Source: Nonomuraea sp. SYSU D8015
GTDB taxonomy: Bacteria; Actinomycetota; Actinomycetes; Streptosporangiales; Streptosporangiaceae
Reading direction: 5' to 3'
Length of the DNA: 64,000 nucleotides
Assembly: GCF_008065375.1 (NCBI RefSeq)
Contig: NZ_MU084032.1
Coordinates: 3,156 to 67,155, forward strand
The translations under genes were made by a program, and so were the position numbers. Positions 56,925 to 64,000 of this stretch are shown piece after piece. Position 1 is the stretch's first letter; each line of letters opens with the position of its first letter. Under the pieces are notes generated by a model. That model was not told where the DNA came from. It searched no databases and saw only the letters and a program-made list of their open reading frames with translations.

Positions 56925-58020
56925 ATGATCCCTAACGTCGTCCCCATGATTCTCAACAGCATCGCCTCACTCGCCCTCACCGTGACCACGCTCTCCCCCA
57001 CCGCCCAGGACTCCCTGGAACAACAGCTTGACGCCCTGGTGAAGAGCAAGGCCGTCTCGGCCGCGCTGGTCCGGGTGAGCGGGAACGGCGAGGACTGGAC
57101 GGCCGCGGCCGGCTACCGCGACGTGATCTCGCGCAAGCCCGCCGACGCCGCGGGGCATTTCCGGATCGGCAGCGTCACCAAGACCTTCGTGGCCGTCGTC
57201 GTGCTCCAGCTCGCCGACGAGGGCAAGCTCTCCCTCGACGACCCGATCGCCCGGCATCTGCCCGGCGCGCTGCCCGAGGGCAGCGCGATCACCGTGCGGC
57301 AGGTGCTCGACCACACCAGCGGCCTGTTCGACTACGCGGGCGCCGGCATCCCCGGCTGGTCGGCGCGGGACTACCGGCCGGTCGAGACCCTGTACGACCA
57401 GACGCCCCAGGAGCTGCTGGCCGTCGGCCGGTCCAGGCCGCCCTACTTCAAGACGCCGGGCACGGGGTGGCGGTACTCCAACACCAACTACGTGGTGGCC
57501 GCCATGCTGATCGAGAAGCTGACGGGCGCCCCGTACGCCGACGCGATCAAGGCCAGGATCCTGCGCCCGCTCGGCCTGACCCACACGTATGCCGGGCCAC
57601 AACACATCCATGCCGAGGCCGCACGCCCGCGGCTACGCCATGCACAACGGCAAGATCGTGGACGCCACCAGGATCAACCCGTCGCTGGAGTACGGGGCGG
57701 GCGAGATGATCTCGACCACGGCGGACCTGACCCGCTTCTTCCAGGCCCTCATGAGCGGCGAGCTGACCAGCGCGTCCGCCCTCAAGCAGATGCGGACCAT
57801 GCGCCAGGCGGGCGAGGGCATGGGGTACGGCCTCGGCCTCCAGGAGTTCGAGCTGACCTGCGGCAAGAGCGTGTACGGGCACAGCGGCGGCATCTTCGGC
57901 TACCTCACGTACGCGCTGCGCTCGGACGACGGCCGGACCGTCGTGATCTCCGCGAACCCGTACACCGGGCAGGTCCCGGCCGACGCCCTGCCGAAGGCCC
58001 TGGCCACCGTCTTCTGCTGA
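56925..58020 (+). pseudogene. Serine hydrolase of the beta-lactamase family, frameshifted
   Basis: A secreted beta-lactamase/DD-peptidase-type hydrolase (about 365 residues if intact) with a signal peptide, SxxK in GSVTKTF, YxN in YSNTNY and HSG in GHSGGIFGY. The frame breaks at 57588: the first part ends PLGLTHTY, and the remaining sequence MPGHNTSMPRPHARG continues one frame over, as if two bases of a TAC-ATG had been lost. All catalytic motifs are present, split between the two frames. It is either a recent pseudogene or an assembly error. Confidence 0.75.
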
Positions 58021-58034
58021 CCAGGGCCCCGGGA

Positions 58035-61000
58035 TCAGGCGAACACGTCCTGCTGGTAGCGGCCGTCGGCCTCCAGACCGGCCAGCCAGGCGGCGCCGTC
58101 CTCGCCGGTCCGGTCCCGGTGGATGTCGAGGAGCGTCTGACGCACGGCGGGCGCCATCCGCAGGCCGTCGCCGCAGACGTACACATGGGCGCCCTGTTCG
58201 AGCAGCTCCCACACCTCGTCGGCGTGCGCGGCGACGGCGTCCTGGACGAACCGGTACGGGTGACCCGGCACGGCCGAGAACGCGGTGTGCGCGGTGACGC
58301 CCCAGGCGGCCAGGTCGTCCGCGTACAGCAGGTCGTGCCCGGGGTGGCGGCAGCCCGTGAACACCGCGGCCGGCCCGGCGGCGCCGGTGAGGACGCGCTC
58401 TTCGAGGAAGCCGCGCAGCGGCGCGAACCCGGTGCCGGGGCCGACCAGGATCACCGGCGTGGCGGGGTCGTCCGGGAGCCGGAACGGCGGGGCGGGGACG
58501 CGGACGTAGCCGTAGAACACCTCGCCCTCTTTTAGCCCGGCCAGGTAGGCCGAGCACATGCCCTGGTAGGTGCCGGCTCCGGACCAGGCGGGCCCCTCGA
58601 CGAGGCCGACCGTGAGCCGCACCAGCGACGGGTCGGCCAGAGGCGAGGAGGACACCGAGTAGTAGCGTGGCTTGATCGGCCCGGCCATCTCCAGGAACAC
58701 CGGCAGAGGCAGCTCGATCGCGGGGAAGCGCTCCAGCAGGGTCAGCGGGGAGACGCGCTTGGCGAGGATCTCGTCTGCGTAGGCGGCGGTCAGCTCGGCC
58801 AGCTGGCCGCGGGTCCATGGGCAGGCCGTGTGGGCGGCCAGCGCCTCCAGGTCGGCGCGGGTGGCGACCTCCTGCAGCTCGGCGAACTCGGTCAGCAGCA
58901 GGCCGGCCGTCACCGGCGTGTCCACGGGCAGGTGGGTGACCCCGGCGGCGCGCAGCCGCACCACCTGCTCCCGGGGGACGCGCAGGCAGCGCAGCGCCCA
59001 TTCGACCAGCTCGGGGTCGTTCTTGGCGAAGACGGCCACGTGGTCGCCGGCCTCGTACGTCACGCCCTCGGGCAGCCGGGCCACGATGGAGCGCACGCCG
59101 GGCCGGGGCGCCTCGATCGAGAAATCCCAGAGCCCGGCGGGGTCGCCGGTCAGCTCCTCGTTGGAGACGACGGTGAGAGGGAAGGCGCGCTCGGAGACGA
59201 CGGCCGGCCTGACCTCGGCCTCGGTGAGCACCTCCATCTCGTAGCGCGGCCCGGCGGTGTCGGGGGAGGCGCTGTACTCCTCGGCCAGCGCCGCCCACAA
59301 CCGCGCCGTCCAGGCCGACACGTCGCCGTCGAAGTCGCCGTCGGTGTCGGCCTCGCCCCGCTCGATCAGCGGCGCCGCGCCGGCGGCCGTCAGCTTCTCG
59401 TACGCCCGCCGCGGGAACTCCTGGTACGTCGGCCACTGCGTGTTCCCGCAGCCCAGCACCGCCAGGCGCACCCCGGACAGGTCGGGAAGCGCCTCGAGGG
59501 CGTCGAAGCGCTGGGCGTTGTCCGGAGCCTTGCCGTTGTAGGAGGAGGCGACCACGATCAGCAGGCCCTCGCCCGGCGGCCGGAGCTCGTCGAGGGTGGT
59601 GAGCGTGACGCCGAACCCGGCCCGCCCGGCCCGCTCGGCCAGCCGTTCGGCGATGTCGGCGCTGGTGCCGAGGTTGGAGCCGTACGCGACGGTGAGCGGC
59701 ACGCCGGTGACGGCGATCTCCTGCTCCTCGACCTCCCGGGCCTGCTCGGTGACGGCGACGGTGCGCTCGTGGGCGCGGCGCTCGCGCGCCCGGAGCGTGA
59801 ACCCGTCGGGCTTGAGCGTGAGCGTCTGCTTGATCTTCATGCGGTAGGCGTCGGGGTCGGACAGCGCGAAGCGGCGCAGGATCATCGCCAGCGCCAGTCT
59901 GGCCTCGGTGAGCGCGAACTGGCGGCCGATGCAGGCCCGCTCGCCGTTGCCGAACGGCTTGTACGCGGCCGGGTGGTGGGCCTTCTTGTTCTCCGGCAGC
60001 CAGCGGTCGATGTCGAACTCGTCGGGCCGCTCCCACGCCTTCGGGTGGCGGTGCAGCGCCGGAAGCAGCACGACGACGGCTTGGTCCTCGGGGATGCGGT
60101 AACCGGCGAGCGTGGTGTCCTCGACGGCGCTGACGTTGAACGCCGGGATCGGCGACCAGACCCGCAGCGTCTCCTCCAGGATGCGCGGGATCACGTCGAG
60201 CTTCATCACGGTCTCGTACGCCGGCGGCTCGTCGCCCGGCAGCAGCCGGTCGACCTCGTCGTAGGCGCGGGCCAGCGTGTGGGGCTCGCGCAGCAGGTTG
60301 TACAGAGCGAAGGAGAGCAGGCCGCTGGTGGTCTCGTGGCCGGCGATGAGGAAGGTGAGGACCTGGTTGCGGATGTTCTCGTCCGACAGGCGGGCGCCGG
60401 TCTGCGGGTCGGACGCCTCCAGCATGAGGCCGAGCAGGTCCTTGGCGCCGTCGCCGCCCTCGGCCCGGCGCCGCCTGATCACGTCGTCGACGAGCTCCTG
60501 CATGGTGGCGATGTCGCGCCGGTAAGCCGCCTCCTGCCGGCGCCTGAGCCGGTTGACGAGCGGCAGCTGCTGGTTGCGGAGCATGGCCTCGGTCAGCGCG
60601 CCGCCCATGGCCTGCAGGAACGGGTGCAGCTCGGGCGAGTCGAACGAGTTGAACCGGTAGCCGAACCCGGTCAGCGAGATCGTGTCGAGCGTGAGCCTGG
60701 TCATGTCGTCGGCGACGGGCAGGTCCTCCCCCTGGCGGCCTGCCCACGACTCGACGAGCTGCTCGGCGACCTCCAGGAACTGCGGGTAGTACGCCTTCAT
60801 CGAGCGCTGGCTGAAGGCCGGCATGAGGATGCGGTGCGCGTGTCCCCACACCGGCTCGTCGTGCTGCGCGGTGAACAGCCCGTCGCCGGCGAAGTCGCGC
60901 ACGATCGACAGCGGCGGCTTGATGCGCTTGACGAACCTGCTCTCGTCGCACACCTCGGCCACCAGGTCGGGGTCGAAGACCAGCACGATCGTACGGCCGG

Positions 61001-61136
61001 CGACCTCGATCCGGAAGATGCCCTCCTGCTGGTAGTCGGAGGCCACCTGGACGAAGTACTCGATCGGCGAGTGCGAGGGAATCTGCAGCGTGTTGCCCAG
61101 GATGGGCAGGCCCTGTGGGGCGGGGATGCGCGACAT
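58035..61136 (-). CDS. Self-sufficient cytochrome P450-reductase fusion (CYP102/BM3-like)
   Basis: A 1033-residue fusion. Residues 1-450 are a P450: I-helix LIAGHETTSGLL, ExxR in EETLR, heme loop FGNGERACIGRQFAL. A linker leads to an FMN flavodoxin domain (TVAYGSNLGTSADIAERL), then FAD/NADPH reductase modules (PRYYSVSSSPL, GPGTGFAPLRGFLEE, YVCGDGLRMAP). This is the class of B. megaterium CYP102A1: it hydroxylates fatty acids with NADPH and needs no other partner. It is divergent from a TetR gene through a twin-palindrome operator, matching the BM3R1 arrangement. The ATG has GGGAG upstream. Confidence 0.95.
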   Translation of the reverse strand: MSRIPAPQGLPILGNTLQIPSHSPIEYFVQVASDYQQEGIFRIEVAGRTIVLVFDPDLVAEVCDESRFVKRIKPPLSIVRDFAGDGLFTAQHDEPVWGHAHRILMPAFSQRSMKAYYPQFLEVAEQLVESWAGRQGEDLPVADDMTRLTLDTISLTGFGYRFNSFDSPELHPFLQAMGGALTEAMLRNQQLPLVNRLRRRQEAAYRRDIATMQELVDDVIRRRRAEGGDGAKDLLGLMLEASDPQTGARLSDENIRNQVLTFLIAGHETTSGLLSFALYNLLREPHTLARAYDEVDRLLPGDEPPAYETVMKLDVIPRILEETLRVWSPIPAFNVSAVEDTTLAGYRIPEDQAVVVLLPALHRHPKAWERPDEFDIDRWLPENKKAHHPAAYKPFGNGERACIGRQFALTEARLALAMILRRFALSDPDAYRMKIKQTLTLKPDGFTLRARERRAHERTVAVTEQAREVEEQEIAVTGVPLTVAYGSNLGTSADIAERLAERAGRAGFGVTLTTLDELRPPGEGLLIVVASSYNGKAPDNAQRFDALEALPDLSGVRLAVLGCGNTQWPTYQEFPRRAYEKLTAAGAAPLIERGEADTDGDFDGDVSAWTARLWAALAEEYSASPDTAGPRYEMEVLTEAEVRPAVVSERAFPLTVVSNEELTGDPAGLWDFSIEAPRPGVRSIVARLPEGVTYEAGDHVAVFAKNDPELVEWALRCLRVPREQVVRLRAAGVTHLPVDTPVTAGLLLTEFAELQEVATRADLEALAAHTACPWTRGQLAELTAAYADEILAKRVSPLTLLERFPAIELPLPVFLEMAGPIKPRYYSVSSSPLADPSLVRLTVGLVEGPAWSGAGTYQGMCSAYLAGLKEGEVFYGYVRVPAPPFRLPDDPATPVILVGPGTGFAPLRGFLEERVLTGAAGPAAVFTGCRHPGHDLLYADDLAAWGVTAHTAFSAVPGHPYRFVQDAVAAHADEVWELLEQGAHVYVCGDGLRMAPAVRQTLLDIHRDRTGEDGAAWLAGLEADGRYQQDVFA

Positions 61137-61156
61137 GAATGCTCCCTAGACGTCAG

Positions 61157-61195
61157 CCATACACCGTATGGCTGACGCTACCATACGGTGTATGG
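61157..61195. promoter_or_regulatory. Twin palindromic TetR operators
   Basis: Two palindromes, CCATAC-ACC-GTATGG (61157-61171) and CCATAC-GGT-GTATGG (61181-61195), centred 24 bp apart, each the reverse complement of the other. The first extends to a 25-bp palindrome GTCAGCCATAC-ACC-GTATGGCTGAC (61152-61176). The second covers the TetR ATG (61192), so that gene is probably leaderless and its start is blocked when the repressor is bound. Confidence 0.85.
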
Positions 61196-61752
61196 CAGTG
61201 AGCGCGCGCAGAGGTGCCCCTCTGACTCTCGAAGAGATCACCTCCACCGCCCTGCGGCTGATGGACGAGGGCGGCGTGGAGGGCCTGTCCATGCGCAAAC
61301 TGGCGGCGGAGCTGGACGTCAACCCCATGTCCCTCTACCACCACGTGAAGAGCAAGGAGAGGCTGCTGGAGCTGATCTGCGCCACGGCGGCGGCGCGGAT
61401 GGACCTGCCGCCGGACGACGGCACGCCGTGGCAGGACCAGCTCAGGGCGCTGGGGCTGGCCTACCACCGGCACGCGCGGGCGCACCCGGCCATGTGGACC
61501 TACGTCCACAACCACCCGCAGATCATCGCCGACCGGGGGATGGAGCTGTGGGAGGTGCTCGCCCGGATCCTGCGGCTGGCCGGGGTGCAGGAGGCGGACG
61601 TGCGCAGGACGAGCGACGTGCTGCACGCCTTCGTCTCCGGTCTCATCATGTTCGAGGTCCAGGGGCACATCCCGGACGATCCCGAAGAGGTCGACCGCAC
61701 TTTCGACGCGGCGATCGACCTGATCATCCACGGTGTGGGAGGGCTCGGCTAG
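61192..61752 (+). CDS. TetR-family repressor of the P450 fusion
   Basis: A 186-residue TetR regulator: LTLEEITSTALRLMDEGGVE, then LSMRKLAAELDVNPMSLYHH as the helix-turn-helix, and a TetR C-terminal domain with FVSGLIMFEVQGHI. The ATG at 61192 lies inside the second operator half, which fixes the start and suggests leaderless translation. It is divergent from the CYP102-like gene by 55 bp and surely controls both. The inducer is probably a fatty acid or related lipid, as in BM3R1. Its stop shares bases with an opposing remnant. Confidence 0.93.
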   Translation: MAVSARRGAPLTLEEITSTALRLMDEGGVEGLSMRKLAAELDVNPMSLYHHVKSKERLLELICATAAARMDLPPDDGTPWQDQLRALGLAYHRHARAHPAMWTYVHNHPQIIADRGMELWEVLARILRLAGVQEADVRRTSDVLHAFVSGLIMFEVQGHIPDDPEEVDRTFDAAIDLIIHGVGGLG

Positions 61753-61946
61753 TCGTCCGCCTCCCGCAGGATCCATCCGTTGCCGTCGAGATCGTTGAAG
61801 AAGACGAACGCGTTCCCGCGACCGACCTCCCCTTCGCCCGGATCGCGACCCTCCGGCAGGTCCCGGTCTTCCGGCAGGTCATGGTCTTCCGACGGGTCAT
61901 GGTCCTGGTCGGGCGGGTGGTGGTCGATGCCGTCGATGTCCCCCAC
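61749..61946 (-). pseudogene. Glyoxalase/VOC C-terminal remnant behind 18-bp tandem repeats
   Basis: The frame encodes 65 residues. The last 20, FVFFNDLDGNGWILREADD, are the typical final strand of VOC (glyoxalase/bleomycin-resistance) proteins. Before them lie degenerate six-residue units QDHDPS, EDHDLP, EDRDLP, EGRDPG from 18-bp repeats at about 61850-61925. The rest of a VOC fold is absent. Probably a truncated gene; the repeats may be a later expansion. The surrounding 61753-62126 holds nothing else recognised. Confidence 0.4.
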
Positions 61947-62126
61947 CGCAGGCTCCTCTCGCTCGCGGCCTCTCGTCAGGTCGTCGAACGAGCGACCCCG
62001 GGATCGACGGGCCGCCGCAGCAGCTGCACGGCGTCACCGCCGAGCGGCCCCGCCAGAGTCCGGTCAGCCGGAACGCGGCGGACCAGCAGGTGTGCGGCGG
62101 GAGCCACGCTCAGCCGGGACAACGGG

Positions 62127-62429
62127 TCAGGCCGACGCCTGCCAGACGGCCTCGAAGGCGGCCTCGGTGATCTCGGTCAGCTCCCAGATCTCCAGCGGCT
62201 GGTCGGTGAGGAACCCCTGCTCGTCCTGCAGCCGCCGCCACCAGTAGCGCCGGGCGGCGCGATCGGCGCCCACCTCGACCTGCCTGATCGCCCAGTGCTC
62301 GCCGTCGCCCTCGACGCTCTCGAACAGCCAGGCGCGGCCGTCCTCGTCGGCCATGTGCCAGTAGCGGCGGGGGGCGTCGGACTCGGCGAGCTGCCTGACG
62401 AGCGGCCCGCGAAGATCTGGTTCAAGCAC
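62127..62429 (-). CDS. Small hypothetical protein
   Basis: A 100-residue acidic protein (LRGPLVRQLAESDAPRRYWH, VGADRAARRYWWRRLQDEQG, LEIWELTEITEAAFEAVWQA) with alternating strand-like segments rich in Trp, Tyr and Glu. No family recognised. Its composition and lack of repeats favour real coding. It stands alone; the ATG has no strong ribosome site. It is not related to neighbours in any way I can see. Confidence 0.65.
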   Translation of the reverse strand: MLEPDLRGPLVRQLAESDAPRRYWHMADEDGRAWLFESVEGDGEHWAIRQVEVGADRAARRYWWRRLQDEQGFLTDQPLEIWELTEITEAAFEAVWQASA

Positions 62430-62508
62430 GGGCCCACTTTAGACACCGCCACCGTCAGAACGCCGCGTCCGCCCGCCGGGAGGCATCGTGGGGCGGTGCT
62501 TCAGAGCG

Positions 62509-63765
62509 TCACTGCTGGTACGCGCCCGCGTCGGGCGCGCCGGCCACGAGCTTGCCGGCGGCGTCCCTGGCGTAGGTCTTGCCGCCGTACCACTTGTGGG
62601 TGAGGGACAGGCCGCGCCCCAGCGCCGGGGAGCCGGGCCGCAGGCGCAGGTCCGTGCGGGAGACGAACCTCGGGTCCGCCATGATCGACTTCGGCCCGAG
62701 CTTGAACTTGCTCGTGCGGCCCTGGTAGACGCTGCCGGCCTCGTCGGCGCCCGACCCGTCCTCCCAGCCGGCCTCGCCGCCGACGGCGATGACGTTGTTG
62801 CGGAGCTTGAGGATCGAGGGGGCGCAGCCGTCGTGGCAGGACCAGCCGACGGTGTCCTTGGCGGGCAGGTAGACCGAGTTGTGCACGGCCACCGTGCCCT
62901 TGACCGGGCCGACGATGTGGCCGGAGCCGCGGGTGATGAGGAAGGAGCCGCGGCTGCGGGAGGAGGTCACGACGTTGAAGGCGAAGACGTTGCCGGTGGC
63001 GGTCTTGCCCTTCTGGGCGCCGAGCTCGGTGAACGTCTCGTTGTCCCTGGAGACGTTGCGGGTGACCACGTTGCGGTCGCCGTTGAAGATCTCGACGGCG
63101 GCGCCGTCGGTGCCGTAGTCCTCGCTCTTGGCGAAGCTGCCGGTGATGGTGTTGCCGGTCACCACGTTGTCGTCGCCGTTGAGCAGCACGCCGAAGGCGC
63201 CGGAGTCGTCGTCGCCGCCCTTGTCGTTGACGCTCATCCGGTTGTTGTCGGTCAGGACGCTGTCGCGGATGATGTTGCGCGAGCCGGACGCCGTGACGAA
63301 GACACCGGCGATGTTGCGGTCGGCCTGCACGCCCGACAGCTGGTTGTCGTCGCCGTCGATCTGGAAGCCCGCCCAGCGGCAGCCGGAGGCCCGCAGGCCG
63401 CTGACCCGCCAGTGGTTGCCCGCGATCATCACGCAGTCGGCGTCGGTGCCGCCGCTGATCCTGGCGAGCGGGCCGGTGCCGTACGCCTTGACGGAGATGG
63501 GCCGGGCGGCGGTGCCCTTGGCGGCCAGGGTGAGGGTGCCGGTGAAGGCGCTGCCGCGCTTGACGGCGATGGTGTCGCCCGGCTTGAGGTCGGCGGCGTT
63601 GACCTTGTCGAGCGACTTCCACGCCGCGCTCGCGCTGGTGCCGGCCGCTGCGTCGTCACCCGCCTTCGAGTCGACGTAGTACGTCGTACCGGCCTGGGCC
63701 GAGGCCGCCGTGGCGGGGACGGCGGGCAGGAGCGAGGCCATGACGGCTACGGACAGCAACCTCAT
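62509..63765 (-). CDS. Secreted right-handed parallel beta-helix protein
   Basis: A 418-residue protein with a signal peptide (LLSVAVMASLLPAVPATAAS) and a beta-helix built of repeated coils (GNHWRVSGLRASGCRWAGFQ, ASGSRNIIRDSVLTDNNRMS, GDDNVVTGNTITGS), as in polysaccharide lyases and pectate-lyase-like enzymes. It probably acts outside the cell on a polysaccharide. The ATG at 63765 is chosen over GTG 63777. A 17-bp sequence nearly identical to the alpha-glucosidase operator lies 143-159 bp upstream, suggesting shared control. Confidence 0.85.
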   Translation of the reverse strand: MRLLSVAVMASLLPAVPATAASAQAGTTYYVDSKAGDDAAAGTSASAAWKSLDKVNAADLKPGDTIAVKRGSAFTGTLTLAAKGTAARPISVKAYGTGPLARISGGTDADCVMIAGNHWRVSGLRASGCRWAGFQIDGDDNQLSGVQADRNIAGVFVTASGSRNIIRDSVLTDNNRMSVNDKGGDDDSGAFGVLLNGDDNVVTGNTITGSFAKSEDYGTDGAAVEIFNGDRNVVTRNVSRDNETFTELGAQKGKTATGNVFAFNVVTSSRSRGSFLITRGSGHIVGPVKGTVAVHNSVYLPAKDTVGWSCHDGCAPSILKLRNNVIAVGGEAGWEDGSGADEAGSVYQGRTSKFKLGPKSIMADPRFVSRTDLRLRPGSPALGRGLSLTHKWYGGKTYARDAAGKLVAGAPDAGAYQQ

Positions 63766-63907
63766 CGAGCACACCACTATCTAGTTGAAAGCGGAACCAG
63801 CAGAGGTACCGTAGCTGCTCACTCGCTGTAGCGCCACACTCCTTTTACCGCTCATGGCAAGCAATGGAAGAACTTGCGAAACAGGACGACAAGACGGGGA
63901 CGTGAGA

Positions 63908-63924
63908 TCTGCAACTTTCCGCAA
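63908..63924. promoter_or_regulatory. Operator-like copy shared with the alpha-glucosidase promoter
   Basis: TCTGCAACTTTCCGCAA, identical to 48395-48411 except A to C at one base, in the same orientation relative to its downstream gene. It extends rightward into GCAAGTTGCA. It lies in the otherwise empty 63766-64000 region upstream of the beta-helix gene. Confidence 0.5.
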
Positions 63925-64000
63925 GTTGCACTTGACCGGCCAAGGACGACCACGACATCCTTCACCGGAACATCACCCGACATCTCGGGCCATCCGGGGG

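Overview
The window is a high-GC, densely packed actinomycete chromosome segment. A Streptosporangiaceae genome, possibly Nonomuraea, is my best guess. The evidence is the GC-rich codon use, frequent GTG starts, ATGA/GTGA overlaps, a BTAD-family regulator, a Ser/Thr kinase with a proline-rich linker, and a complete zwf-edd-glk-eda Entner-Doudoroff operon. Use of that pathway is known for Nonomuraea but uncommon in actinomycetes. The assignment is inference.

Region 1 (1-19 kb) is most of a pyochelin/thiazostatin/coelibactin-type metallophore cluster. A minus-strand operon reads NRPS (Cy-A-MT-PCP-TE, PchF-like, cysteine-type A-domain code), saccharopine-dehydrogenase-like reductase, thiazolinyl imide reductase, a type II thioesterase joined in frame to a methyltransferase, and an aryl-carrier/cyclization NRPS cut by the window start. 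Divergently lie an isochorismate/salicylate synthase and an O-methyltransferase. Then come a FecBCD-type importer, two paralogous small membrane proteins and a PepSY membrane protein. The divergent promoter carries two Fur/Zur-type boxes, not IdeR boxes, so zinc control as described for coelibactin is a serious possibility.

Region 2 (19-25 kb) has a large BTAD/NB-ARC/TPR regulator, a DrrAB-like exporter and a scar containing broken ribA and marR remnants.

Region 3 (25-32 kb) is a ROK repressor divergent from the Entner-Doudoroff operon.

Region 4 (32-40 kb) holds a form I carbon monoxide dehydrogenase (coxMSL with the AYxCSFR motif) with a LysR regulator, an XdhC/CoxF-type protein, an IclR regulator and an atypical P450.

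Region 5 (40-50 kb) has a membrane Ser/Thr kinase, a hydroxyacid dehydrogenase plus second KDPG-type aldolase, an MFS transporter, a PfkB kinase-LacI-alpha-glucosidase operon and an MsmK-type ATPase.

Region 6 (50-64 kb) is mixed: an S51-type protein with a CysRS-like tail, an acyltransferase, a zinc CDF exporter with a SmtB/CzrA-type sensor, an acyl-CoA dehydrogenase, an ACT protein, a frameshifted serine hydrolase, a self-sufficient CYP102-like P450-reductase with a TetR repressor and twin palindromic operators, a glyoxalase-tail remnant with 18-bp repeats, and a secreted beta-helix protein. The last shares a 17-bp operator-like sequence with the alpha-glucosidase promoter. No tRNA, rRNA, CRISPR array, IS element or prophage was recognised.
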